49,419 bases of DNA from an uncultured Roseateles sp. (GCA_946480605.1 CAMLKW010000007.1:1-49419); one strand, 5' to 3'. Shown: positions 8,388-16,378, counted from the first letter of the stretch. Program-made: numbers and translations. The notes: generated by a model from the sequence alone, not told the origin.

Positions 8388-9308
8388 TCAGTTCACCCGC
8401 TGCCGCTTGCCCAGCCACACCACGCCCAGCACGGTGGCGGCAAAGACGACCGTCATCGCATCCAGCCGCTCGCCCAGCAGGGGCACCGCGAACAGCATCG
8501 ACAGGAAGGGCTGCAGCACCTGCACCTGGCTGACCCGCAGCGTGCCGCCCAGCGCCAGGCCGCGATACCAGGCGAAGAAGCCGATCCACATCGAGATCAG
8601 CGACACGTAGGCGAAGCCGAACCACGCCGAGGCTGCGACCGGCGCGACGGGCCTCGTCAGCACGGCCAGCGGCACGGTGATGGGCAGGCTGATGACCAGC
8701 ACCCAGCAGATCACCTGCTCGGCGCTGAACGCCCGTGACAGCCGCGCGCCGCTGACATAACCCGCCGACGCACAGACCACCGCACCCAGCAACAGCCCGT
8801 CGGCCAGCTCCAGCCCACCCGCACCGCGCCAGGCCGCGAAGCCCACCACCAGCGTCAGCCCCAGCAGCGCGCAGGCCCAGAAACCGAGGCTGGGCCGCTG
8901 CCGCAGCGCCAGCGCGCCGATGACGGCCGTGGCCAGCGGCAGCACGCCGGACACCACGGACGCATGCACCGCATCCACATGCCGCACGGCAAAGCCCAGC
9001 AGCAGCGGCCAGCCGAACACGACGCCCGCGGCGGTGAAGGCCAGCAGACCCCACTCGCGCCCGCACGGCCGGCGCGCGCCGGTCAGCAACAGATAGACCA
9101 CCGACAGCAGCCCCGCCACCGCCGCCCGGCCGAAGGCGACGAAGGCCGGGTCCAGTTGCGGCGCGGCCTCGCTGCCGCCGGCCAGCCGCGTCATCGGGAT
9201 GCTGAGCGCGAACATGACGACGCCCGCCACGCCCAACAGCACGCCACGCGTGGCGTCGGAGGCCGACGTGGTCGACAGCGTGGGGGAGGAGGTGGATAAC
9301 CCTGACAT
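8388..9308 (-). CDS. EamA/DMT family transporter
   Basis: This 306-residue inner-membrane protein has ten hydrophobic helices in two EamA repeats, as in the drug/metabolite transporter superfamily (RhaT, YdcZ and RarD relatives). After a Ser/Thr-rich cytosolic start, helix 1 begins near residue 22 (GVLLGVAGVVMFALSIPM). The second repeat starts near residue 165. Members often export amino acids or their derivatives. It is divergent from a MocR-type regulator, a common pairing for EamA genes, and probably leads the ten-gene minus-strand operon. Confidence 0.9.
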   Translation of the reverse strand: MSGLSTSSPTLSTTSASDATRGVLLGVAGVVMFALSIPMTRLAGGSEAAPQLDPAFVAFGRAAVAGLLSVVYLLLTGARRPCGREWGLLAFTAAGVVFGWPLLLGFAVRHVDAVHASVVSGVLPLATAVIGALALRQRPSLGFWACALLGLTLVVGFAAWRGAGGLELADGLLLGAVVCASAGYVSGARLSRAFSAEQVICWVLVISLPITVPLAVLTRPVAPVAASAWFGFAYVSLISMWIGFFAWYRGLALGGTLRVSQVQVLQPFLSMLFAVPLLGERLDAMTVVFAATVLGVVWLGKRQRVN

Positions 9309-9397
9309 GAGTCCAGTCTAGGCACAGCAAGCAGTACAGCACCGGTACAGTCAGTCACTCAGGCCACGAATCTGTATCGCCATGCCTACCGGTACAC
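9309..9397. promoter_or_regulatory. Divergent control region with short repeats between eamA and mocR-like gene
   Basis: The 73-base gap plus the first codons of the regulator gene carry repeated short words. GTACAG occurs at 9334-9339 and again 11 bases later at 9345-9350, one helical turn apart. ACCGGTACA occurs at 9341-9349 and at 9388-9396. MocR/GabR/PdxR regulators bind direct repeats in such gaps, so these are candidate operators. No strong promoter hexamers were assigned. Confidence 0.45.
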
Positions 9398-10824
9398 ATC
9401 CCCCGCTGCTGCGTTCAGCCAGCCAGCCGCTGGCCGGCCAACTGGCCGAGCGTTATGCCCAGCGCATCCGCGAACGGCTGCTGCTGCCGGGCGCCCGCCT
9501 GCCCTCGGTGCGCGAATGCGCGCGCCAGCACGGCGTGAGCCCGCACACGGTCGTGGCGGCCTACGACCAGCTGCAGGCCGCCGGCCTGCTGGAAGCGCGC
9601 CGGCAGCGCGGCTTCTTCGTGCGCGAATCGCGGCCGGCCACCGGCACACGCAGCGCCCGCCCCGCCGGCGCGCTGCCGCGCCAGGCCCCCATGGACGCGA
9701 CCGCGCTGATCCGCGGCATGTTCGAGGCCGACGCGGCGCGCTCACCCGGGCTGGGCACGCTGCCGGCCGACTGGCTGGACCCGACGCTGCTGCAGTCCGC
9801 GCTGCGCCGGCTGGGCCAGGGAGACCAAGGCGACGGCCTGCAGGTCAGCTACGGCGACCCCAGCGGTGACGCGCGGCTGCGCGACGCGCTGTCGCACCGG
9901 CTGGCCGACCTGGGCATCCACGCCGCGCCAACGCAGATCCTGACCACCAACGGCGCCACGCATGCGCTGGACCTGCTGATCCGCACGCAGCTGCAGCCCG
10001 GCGACGCGGTGCTGGTGGACGACCCCGGCTGGGCCATCATCTTTGCGCGGCTGACGCAGGCCGGCATGCGACTGCTGCCCGTGCCGCGCGGCGCGAACGG
10101 CCCCGACCTGGACGTGCTGGCCGCACTGGCCGCGCAACATGCGCCGCGCGCCTACCTGACCGTGTCGGTGCTGCACAACCCCACCGGCCACAGCCTCAAC
10201 CTGGCCGGCGCGCACAAGCTGCTGCGGCTGGCCGACGAGCTGGACTTCCACATCGTCGAGGACGACAGCTACGGCTTCCTGGCCCCCGAGCACCTGCCGC
10301 GGCTGGCCGCGCTGGACGGCCTGCGCCGCGTGACCTACGTGTCGGGCTTCTCCAAGGTGCTGACGCCGGCCTGGCGCGTGGGCTATCTGGCCGCCGCGCC
10401 CGAGAAGCTGGCCGCGCTGACCGACACCAAGCTGCTGGACGGCCTGACCAGCTCGCCCGTGCTGGAACGCGCCGTGGCGCTGTGCATGGAGCAGGGCCGC
10501 TTGCGCCGCCATGCCCAGCGGCTGCGCGAGCGGCTGGCGCAGGCCCGCCAGCGCGTCGCCGCCCTGGCTGCGCGCCAGGGCTTCGCGTGGGCTGCGCAGC
10601 CGGACGGCCTGTTCGGCTGGCTGGACGTGGGCGTGGACAGCGAGCGCCTGGCGCAGCCACTGCTGGACGCTGGCTGGCTGACCGCGCCCGGCGCGCTGTT
10701 CAGCGCCACGCGCGCGCCGGGCTCGCTGATGCGTGTCAACATGGCCACGTCGCAGGACCCGGCCTTCTGGCGCGCGCTGCGCGCGGCCGTGGACAAGCTC
10801 CGCAGCCCGGCGACGCCCCCCTAA
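9382..10824 (+). CDS. MocR/PdxR-type regulator (GntR winged helix plus aminotransferase domain)
   Basis: This 480-residue protein combines an N-terminal GntR-type winged helix (residues about 16-85, with RLPSVRECARQHGVSPHTVV as the recognition region) and a fold type I aminotransferase-like domain (about 115-475). The PLP lysine is Lys325 in VSGFSKVLTPAWRVGYL. NPTG is seen at 266-269 and EDDSYGF at 293-299. Such proteins sense PLP or amino acids and control neighbouring genes, often an EamA exporter. It is transcribed away from the exporter operon, so that operon is the likely target. Confidence 0.92.
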   Translation: MPTGTHPPLLRSASQPLAGQLAERYAQRIRERLLLPGARLPSVRECARQHGVSPHTVVAAYDQLQAAGLLEARRQRGFFVRESRPATGTRSARPAGALPRQAPMDATALIRGMFEADAARSPGLGTLPADWLDPTLLQSALRRLGQGDQGDGLQVSYGDPSGDARLRDALSHRLADLGIHAAPTQILTTNGATHALDLLIRTQLQPGDAVLVDDPGWAIIFARLTQAGMRLLPVPRGANGPDLDVLAALAAQHAPRAYLTVSVLHNPTGHSLNLAGAHKLLRLADELDFHIVEDDSYGFLAPEHLPRLAALDGLRRVTYVSGFSKVLTPAWRVGYLAAAPEKLAALTDTKLLDGLTSSPVLERAVALCMEQGRLRRHAQRLRERLAQARQRVAALAARQGFAWAAQPDGLFGWLDVGVDSERLAQPLLDAGWLTAPGALFSATRAPGSLMRVNMATSQDPAFWRALRAAVDKLRSPATPP

Positions 10825-10894
10825 CTTCGCCTACTCATTCGCGGGACAAGCCCCTGGCGCTTGCGGCGGACGGCGAGTCAACTCGCGGCTCGGA

Positions 10895-11575
10895 TTGCGT
10901 CAGGGAGGTCTTCACGACACTCGCTTCGTCCCCGTCCGCCGCCTGCTCGGCGCCTTTCTCGGCATGGCACTCGCGCTGGCCACACTGCCGGCCCAGGCCG
11001 CTTTCCAGAGCGGCATCACCGTCAGGCTGATCGCGCCAGGCGGCATCACCGGCGACTCGACGCCGATCAATGAGAGCGCGACGGTCGCAGTCGCCGACCT
11101 CGCGACCGGCCTCGTGCAAGGCGCCCCGGGCAAGCTCATCACCAGCTTCTGGACGGTGACCGGCGAGAAGGTCTTCTTCGAGGGCAACAGCATCAAGCTG
11201 CGCGTGGGCGTCGGCGACCCCGACACGGGCGGCGTCTACACCACGGGCTACCAGGGCCTCGACCACGCCCGCTATGAGTTCGATGGCCTCAGCATCGCCG
11301 GCCAGACCATCATCGGCTTCAACATCTACGCCTGGGACGGATTCGACACCACCGACCCCGGCACCGACAGCGGCCTGCCCAACCCCGCCGCCCTGGGCAG
11401 CCTGGCCCATCTGATCGACGTGGGCACGCTGAGCTTCGATCTCGACACGCTGGTGATCGCTGCCCGCACAGCCGGCCACAGCAACAACTTCGCCGACTTC
11501 CGCATCGACCTGCTCACGCGGGACGATGGCACCGCCCCCGGCAACCGGCTGCCCGGGCCGGCCACGCTGGCCAGC
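10895..11575 (+). pseudogene. PEP-CTERM-type secreted protein, damaged at both ends
   Basis: The frame encodes a signal-peptide-like stretch (VRRLLGAFLGMALALATLP, cleavage after AQA) and about 170 residues of a beta-rich choice-of-anchor-type exported domain (NNFADFRIDLLTRDDGT). The last words, RLPGPATLASF, look like the start of a VPEPATL sorting signal. The hydrophobic helix and arginine tail that should follow are missing. At the 5 prime end a good AGGGAGG ribosome site (10902-10908) is followed by no in-frame ATG, GTG or TTG before the signal peptide; the TTG at 10895 lies ahead of that site. Both ends therefore look damaged. Confidence 0.6.
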
Positions 11576-11754
11576 TTCGAGCCCCCCGCCGAGCCGGCGC
11601 TGCCGCAGAGAGCATCTACCGGCTGGTCCATCCCGGTTCCGACACCGCGCTGGACGTCTTTCTCGCCCCCGTGGCGCGCAGCGCCAACGGCCTGCACTAC
11701 GAAGCCATCTTCAGCCAGGAGGCGCCATGTCCAATCCCTTCCTCGGCGAACTGA
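11576..11754 (+). pseudogene. DUF6916-like remnant with a one-base frameshift
   Basis: The residues FEPPAEPALPQ are read in the frame of the preceding gene. From 11608 the next frame continues ESIYRLVHPGSDTALDVF and then LAPVARSANGLHYEAIFSQ before a stop at 11752-11754. Together they resemble the C-terminal part of DUF6916 proteins, which commonly sit just before tail-collar genes. Loss of one G near 11608 would explain the frame change. The first half of the domain is absent. Family assignment is from memory of the motif pattern and should be confirmed. Confidence 0.5.
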
Positions 11755-12068
11755 AGCTGATGAGCTTCATCTTCCCGCCCAGGGGCTGGGCTTTGTGCAA
11801 CGGGCAGCTCCTGTCCATCGCCCAGAACCAGGCCTTGTTCTCGCTGCTGGGCACCAACTTTGGTGGCAACGGCACGGTCACATTCGGCCTGCCGAATCTG
11901 CAGGACCGCTTTGCCATGGGGCCCGGCACCGGGCCGGGCGTGCCGACTGCCATGGCGGCCGGCGCCGATGGCGCCGCTGGTGGCGGCCAGCCGCACGCCA
12001 ACCGCCAGCCCTATCTGGGTCTGCAGTTCTGCATCGCGCTGCAGGGCGTCTTTCCGCCCCGGAGCTGA
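11727..12068 (+). CDS. Phage tail-collar (microcystin-dependent-like) protein, internally shortened
   Basis: This 113-residue protein starts MSNPFLGELKLMSFIFPPRG, followed by WALCNGQLLSIAQNQALFSLLG, the classic tail-collar domain of MdpB-like proteins. It ends NRQPYLGLQFCIALQGVFPP, the equally classic C-terminus. Usual members have about 170-185 residues. The central region between the collar (LPNLQDRFAMGPG) and the end (AGGGQPHANRQPY) is missing, including the segment that normally carries QLPSHNH-like repeats. An AGGAGG ribosome site precedes the ATG by 5 bases. The frame is intact, so a shortened product may be made. Confidence 0.75.
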   Translation: MSNPFLGELKLMSFIFPPRGWALCNGQLLSIAQNQALFSLLGTNFGGNGTVTFGLPNLQDRFAMGPGTGPGVPTAMAAGADGAAGGGQPHANRQPYLGLQFCIALQGVFPPRS

Positions 12069-12073
12069 AGGCG

Positions 12074-12406
12074 ATGGACTACCGCCTGCGCCCTGCAACG
12101 CCGGCCGACGAGGCCTGGCAGCAAGCCATCTTCGCCAGCACGCGCGCCGACGAGCTGGCGCTGACTGGCTGGCCGCCCGCGCAATGCGAGGCCTTGCTGC
12201 GCCAGCAGCATGGCGCGCAGCAAGGCCACTACGCGCAGCAATTCCCGCACTCGGTCTGCCAGCTCATCCTGGTGGACGAGCAGTTGGCCGGCCGCCTCTG
12301 GCTGGACGAGCGCGGCGAACGCCTGCACATCCTGGACATCGCGCTGCCGCCCGCCTGGCGCAACCGCGGCCTGGGTAGCAACTGGGCGACGGCCTGCGCC
12401 GCCTGA
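12074..12406 (+). pseudogene. Truncated GNAT acetyltransferase
   Basis: The 110-residue product starts MDYRLRPATPADEAWQQAIF and reaches the acetyl-CoA motif (LPPAWRNRGLG). It then ends in the unrelated run SNWATACAA and a stop. GNATs of this type normally continue for about 50 residues through the second half of the fold. The next frame from about 12379 reads QLGDGLRRL, which would continue the GLG motif plausibly, but it also leaves the family soon after. A frameshift plus loss of the 3 prime end is the simplest explanation. Genes of this type often follow mdpB-like collar genes. Confidence 0.65.
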
Positions 12407-12607
12407 CACCGGCCAGGGGGCGGTCCAGACCTTGTAGCTGGCCCGCACGCCGCAAGGGCTGCCCGCCGATTTCAGCCGGCTGACCGGCTGAAAGAACTTC
12501 GCGCCCAGCGCGGCGTTTGTCACGGAATCGTCCGGCGGCCGACGGCAGAATGCGTCCCGCCCGGGAGCCGCAACGCGGCGGCCCCGCCGTATGACAAGAA
12601 CGATCCC
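12407..12607. other. Intergenic stretch with a palindromic hairpin
   Basis: This 201-base stretch between the truncated GNAT and the receiver gene has no convincing ORF. Its main feature is a perfect 9-bp inverted repeat, TTCAGCCGG / CCGGCTGAA, at 12471-12479 and 12484-12492 with a 4-base loop. No U-run follows. It may be a terminator-like structure, an operator for the receiver gene, or part of the debris of the decayed locus. Confidence 0.45.
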
Positions 12608-13189
12608 GTGAAATTCCTCGTTGTAGACGCCCTGGCCGGGGTGCAGACCTTTGCGCGACAGCTGCTGCAAGGCCACGGCCACTCTGCCGACAGCATCCTG
12701 TGCTGCGCCGACACCGACACGGCGCTGGCACAGGGCTTGGTCTTCAAGCCGCAATTCCTGATCACCGACTGGTTCCCCAAGGCGCCGCTGACCGGGCTTC
12801 AGCTCTGCCAGCGACTGCGCGATGTGCAGCCGGGCCTGCACCTGGCGCTGCTGAGCTTCGACGTGACGCCCGAGCACGAGTTCGAGGCCGAGGCCCATGG
12901 CGCGCGCTTCCTGCTGAAGAAGCCCTTCACCGCCGACCAGCTCAAGGCGCAGGTGAACGGCACGCTGGAGGCGCTGGCCAAGCAGGCGCCCGCCGCGCGC
13001 AAGCCGCCGCCGGCCCGGCCGGTGCTGCCGGTCCTGCCGCCGCAACCCGTCATCAAGCCCGGCGACCAGGTGCGCTACAAGGGCGCCGTGCACGTGGCCC
13101 AGCACGTGGTGCACCGCCACGGCGAGACCGTCGTGCAACTGCGCGGCCAGCCAGGCTTTGTGCCTCTCGAAAAGCTACAGCCCGGCTAG
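12608..13189 (+). CDS. Response-regulator receiver protein with a short novel C-terminal domain
   Basis: This 193-residue protein carries a CheY-like receiver domain (1-122): acidic Asp7, phospho-acceptor Asp54 in FLITDWFPK, Ser83 in LALLSF and the conserved lysine (Lys104/105) in FLLKKPF. One of the usual two N-terminal acidic residues seems absent, since only one Asp is seen near position 7. A proline-rich linker (about 128-148) leads to a small C-terminal module (IKPGDQVRYKGAVHVAQHVV) that resembles a KOW/SH3-like beta barrel. No DNA-binding or enzymatic output domain is seen. No histidine kinase lies nearby. It overlaps the convergent neighbour by 4 bases. Confidence 0.8.
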   Translation: MKFLVVDALAGVQTFARQLLQGHGHSADSILCCADTDTALAQGLVFKPQFLITDWFPKAPLTGLQLCQRLRDVQPGLHLALLSFDVTPEHEFEAEAHGARFLLKKPFTADQLKAQVNGTLEALAKQAPAARKPPPARPVLPVLPPQPVIKPGDQVRYKGAVHVAQHVVHRHGETVVQLRGQPGFVPLEKLQPG

Positions 13190-13563
13190 AAAGCCGCCGC
13201 CAGCCCCATCAGCAACGGATAAGGCAAGGCGACGGTCGGGCGCAGTGCGCTCTTCAGGTATTGCAGCAGCAGGCCCGCGCCACCGGGGCGGCCGGCCTGC
13301 CAGTCGCTGTGCAGCTGCATGGCCACGCCCTCGCCCGATTTCAACGCGGCCTCGACGACCAGCAAGCGCTCACCGAGCCGGCCCTGGAAGGTCTTCAACA
13401 CGCCTTCCTGCAGCCACAGCAGCGCGATCAGGCTCAGCGCCAGCCCGACGTCGGGAACCAGGAAGCACGCCGCGAAGGCCACCAGCTTCACGGCCAGCGC
13501 CAGCGCCTCGTAGCGCTCGTGCTGGCTCTGCAAAGCCAGCCATTCGTGGTGCAAGGGGTTCAC
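13186..13563 (-). CDS. Small membrane protein of unknown function
   Basis: This 125-residue protein begins with a GTG (GTGA overlap with the uup-like stop). It has a polar start (NPLHHEWLALQSQHERYEA) and two adjacent hydrophobic segments (about 21-37 and 39-53), then an amphipathic C-terminal half ending in a hydrophobic tail. No family was recognised. Stop-start coupling to the ABCF gene and GTG usage support a real gene. The stop overlaps the receiver gene stop from the opposite strand. Confidence 0.65.
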   Translation of the reverse strand: MNPLHHEWLALQSQHERYEALALAVKLVAFAACFLVPDVGLALSLIALLWLQEGVLKTFQGRLGERLLVVEAALKSGEGVAMQLHSDWQAGRPGGAGLLLQYLKSALRPTVALPYPLLMGLAAAF

Positions 13564-15434
13564 TTGGCTTCCAGAACTTCCCAGCGCTCCATCAACGCCA
13601 GCAGCTCGGCGTCGATGTCGGCGGCGCGCTCGGTGACCTCGGCGATGCGCTTGGCCCCTTGCGCATACAGCTCCGTGCCGTTCAGCAGCGCATTGAGCTG
13701 CGTCTGCTCGGCCTCCAGCGCGGCGATCTGCTTGGGGATCTCGTCCAGCTCGCGCTGCTCCTTGTAGCTGAGCTTGCGCTTGGTGGCGACCACCGGGGCC
13801 GGCTCCGGCGCGGGCGGCGGCGTGGGCGCGGCGGCGGCCGGCGCGGCCTTGGCCTGCAACGCGGCGGCGCGCTTCGATTGCGTCAGCCAGTCCTGCACGC
13901 TGCCCTCGTACTCGCGCCAACGCGCCTCGCCCTCGTAGACGATGGTGGACGTGACCACGTTGTCCAGGAAGCGCCGGTCGTGGCTGACCAGGAAGACCGT
14001 GCCGTCGTACTCGGCCAGCAGCTCCTCCAGCAGCTCCAGCGTCTCGATGTCGAGGTCGTTGGTTGGCTCGTCCAGCACCAGCACGTTGGCCGGCCGTGCG
14101 AACAGGCGCGCCAGCAGCAAGCGGTTGCGCTCGCCGCCGCTCAGCGTTCGCACGGGCGAGTTGGCGCGCGCCGGCGAGAACAGGAAGTCACCGAGGTAGC
14201 TCTTCACGTGCTTCTTCTGCGTGCCGATCTCGATCCACTCCGAGCCGGGGCTGATGGTGTCGGCCAACGTCGCGTCGAGGTTCAGCGTGTCGCGCATCTG
14301 GTCGAAGTAGGCGACCGTCATCTTCGAGCCCAGGCGCACGCTGCCGCTGTCGGGCGGCAGCTCGCCGAGGATCATCTTCAGCAGCGTGGTCTTGCCGGCA
14401 CCGTTGGGGCCGATGAGACCCACCTTGTCGCCGCGCAGGATGGTGCTGGTGAAACTGCGCACGATGGGCCGGTCGCCGAAGCTCTTGGACACGTCCTCCA
14501 GCTCCGCGACGATCTTGCCGCTGGCACCGCCGGTGTCGATGTCCAGCCTCACCTTGCCCTGCACGTCGCGCCGCGCGGCGTGGGCCAGGCGCATGGCCTC
14601 CAGGCGCTGGATGCGCGCGACCGAGCGCGTGCGCCGCGCCTCCACACCCTTGCGGATCCAGACCTCCTCCTGCGCCAGCACCTTGTCGAAGCGCGCATTC
14701 GCCAGCGCCTCGTTCTCCAGCTCGTAGGCCTTGGCGGCCTGGAAGGCGGCGAAGTTGCCGGGGTAGCCACGCAGCTGGCCGCGGTCCAGCTCGACGATGC
14801 GGTTGGCCACGTTGTCCAGGAAGGCCCGGTCGTGCGTGATCAGCAGCAGCGAGCCCTTGAAGTCGTTCAGCAGGCCTTCCAGCCAGGTGATGGCGTCCAG
14901 GTCCAGATGGTTGGTGGGCTCGTCCAGCAGCAGCACGTCGGGCTGGGCCACCAGCGCGCGGCCCAGCGCCACGCGCTTCTTCAGGCCGCCGGACAGGCTG
15001 CCCACGAGACGCGAGCCGTCCAGCCCCAGGCGGTGCAGCGTCTCGTCCACGCGCTGCTCCCAGTTCCACGCGCCGATGTGCTCGATGCGCTCCTGCACCC
15101 AGGCGAGGTCATCGTTCTCGTCATGGCGCTCATAGCGCTCGCGCAACGACTTGGCCTCGGCCACGCCCTCGCTCACCACATCGAAGATGGTCGCGTCGGC
15201 TCGCAGCTCGGGCTCCTGCGGCACGTAGACGTTGGTGAGGCCTTGTTGCTGCTGCAGCAGGCCGTCGTCGAGCTTCTCGATGCCGGCGAGGATCTTCAGC
15301 AGCGAGGACTTGCCTGTGCCGTTGCGGCCGATGAGGCCCACGCGCTCGCCGGTCTCCAGCGAGAAGTTGGCGCCATCGAGCAGCGCGACGTGCCCGAAAG
15401 CGAGATGGGCATTGGTGAGGGAGAGGACAGCCAT
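13560..15434 (-). CDS. ABC-F family ATPase (Uup-like)
   Basis: This 624-residue soluble protein has two ABC ATPase domains in tandem and no membrane segment. Domain 1 has Walker A GRNGTGKS (36-43), signature LSGGLKKRVALGRAL and LLLDEPTNHLDLD. Domain 2 has GPNGAGKT, LSGGERNRLLLARLF and VLVLDEPTNDLDIE. The C-terminal coiled coil after an Ala/Pro-rich linker (about 535-565) is typical of Uup, which acts at the ribosome and affects precise excision of transposons. The first signature LSGGLKKR is characteristic of Uup rather than EttA. Confidence 0.92.
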   Translation of the reverse strand: MAVLSLTNAHLAFGHVALLDGANFSLETGERVGLIGRNGTGKSSLLKILAGIEKLDDGLLQQQQGLTNVYVPQEPELRADATIFDVVSEGVAEAKSLRERYERHDENDDLAWVQERIEHIGAWNWEQRVDETLHRLGLDGSRLVGSLSGGLKKRVALGRALVAQPDVLLLDEPTNHLDLDAITWLEGLLNDFKGSLLLITHDRAFLDNVANRIVELDRGQLRGYPGNFAAFQAAKAYELENEALANARFDKVLAQEEVWIRKGVEARRTRSVARIQRLEAMRLAHAARRDVQGKVRLDIDTGGASGKIVAELEDVSKSFGDRPIVRSFTSTILRGDKVGLIGPNGAGKTTLLKMILGELPPDSGSVRLGSKMTVAYFDQMRDTLNLDATLADTISPGSEWIEIGTQKKHVKSYLGDFLFSPARANSPVRTLSGGERNRLLLARLFARPANVLVLDEPTNDLDIETLELLEELLAEYDGTVFLVSHDRRFLDNVVTSTIVYEGEARWREYEGSVQDWLTQSKRAAALQAKAAPAAAAPTPPPAPEPAPVVATKRKLSYKEQRELDEIPKQIAALEAEQTQLNALLNGTELYAQGAKRIAEVTERAADIDAELLALMERWEVLEAK

Positions 15435-15456
15435 CGGGGGATTGTCCCCCGGCGCT

Positions 15457-16347
15457 TCAAACCGCCCGCAAAGCCGGCGTGGCAGACAGGTGCGCGAGCA
15501 CCTGCTGCATGACCGCCGGGTCGCTCAGCAGGCGACGGTGGCCCAGCCCCTCGGTCACATGCAGGCGGCCCGCCGGTAGGCCGGCGAGCAGCGTCTCGCT
15601 GCCCGCCAGCGGCGCCGTCGTGTCGCCGCGGTCGTGCACGATCAGCGTCGGCTGGGCCACGCGCTCGCCCAACCATGCGGGCTCGAACAGCGCCAGCGAC
15701 ACGCCTTCGCGCCGCTCCACATGGCCCCGCATGCCCGCTGCCAGGCTGTCGCCCGTGCCGACAGCCTGCGCGAACCAGCGCAGGAACTGCGCCGGCGGCG
15801 GCGCCAGCGCGACCAGCGCCGCGCGCCGCGCCGGCAGGCCCCGGGCCAGCGCATGGGCCATGGCCATCGCCCCCAGCGAATGCGCCACCACGCCGTCCCA
15901 GGGCCCGAAGCGCGCCGTCACCGCGAACAGCGCGCGCACCCACTGCAACAGGTTGCTGCGCCAGCCGCCGCTGCGGCCGTGGGCCGGCAGGTCCAGCAGC
16001 ACCGGCTCGAAGCCGGCCTGCGCCAGCGTGTCGGCCTGCGCGCGCAGCTGCTGCGCGTCGCCCGCCCAGCCATGCGTCAGCAGCACCTTGGGGCGGCCGG
16101 GCTCCAGGTCGCCGCGTTGCCAGACGCTGACATGAGCGCCCTCGAAGGGCAGTCGCGTCTCGCGCCAGGGCAGCGGCACCGGCCGCGAGCGCGCCAGCCA
16201 CTTGGTGGGCATGGGCGTGAAGAACAGGCCCAGCGCGACGCGCGTGCCCAGGCCGGGCGACACGCGGTGCAGGCCGCGCAGCAGCGCCGCGACACCGCGG
16301 GCGGCCGGCGACGCGTAGAAGGCGGCAGCGGGGTTGTGGGTGCTCAT
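15457..16347 (-). CDS. Alpha/beta hydrolase
   Basis: This 296-residue hydrolase has the catalytic triad Ser157 (VAHSLGAMA), Asp242 (VHDRGD) and His270 (EGLGHRRLL). The oxyanion-hole segment is LLTHGWAGDA. The first 60 residues are a variable cap or linker without a clear signal peptide. The substrate is unknown. Its start lies 10 bases after an operator-like palindrome (16357-16378) that matches the one upstream of the tetR gene, so the TetR protein encoded 47 bases upstream probably represses it directly. Confidence 0.88.
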   Translation of the reverse strand: MSTHNPAAAFYASPAARGVAALLRGLHRVSPGLGTRVALGLFFTPMPTKWLARSRPVPLPWRETRLPFEGAHVSVWQRGDLEPGRPKVLLTHGWAGDAQQLRAQADTLAQAGFEPVLLDLPAHGRSGGWRSNLLQWVRALFAVTARFGPWDGVVAHSLGAMAMAHALARGLPARRAALVALAPPPAQFLRWFAQAVGTGDSLAAGMRGHVERREGVSLALFEPAWLGERVAQPTLIVHDRGDTTAPLAGSETLLAGLPAGRLHVTEGLGHRRLLSDPAVMQQVLAHLSATPALRAV

Positions 16348-16356
16348 GGGGACTCC

Positions 16357-16378
16357 GTATTTCGCACGACCGTGCGAC
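16357..16378. promoter_or_regulatory. TetR operator candidate upstream of the hydrolase
   Basis: The sequence contains CGCACG-AC-CGTGCG, a perfect 6-bp inverted repeat around a 2-base centre. It matches the reverse complement of the site at 17021-17043 at all but one of its first 18 or so positions (GTATTTCGCACGA-CGTGC). It lies between tetR and the hydrolase and covers the ribosome-site region of the latter. Confidence 0.7.

Noticed and set aside
13158..15512. Long plus-strand frame opposite the Uup-like ATPase
   Set aside because: Composition is typical of an antisense frame and no motif was found, while the minus strand has two full ABC domains.
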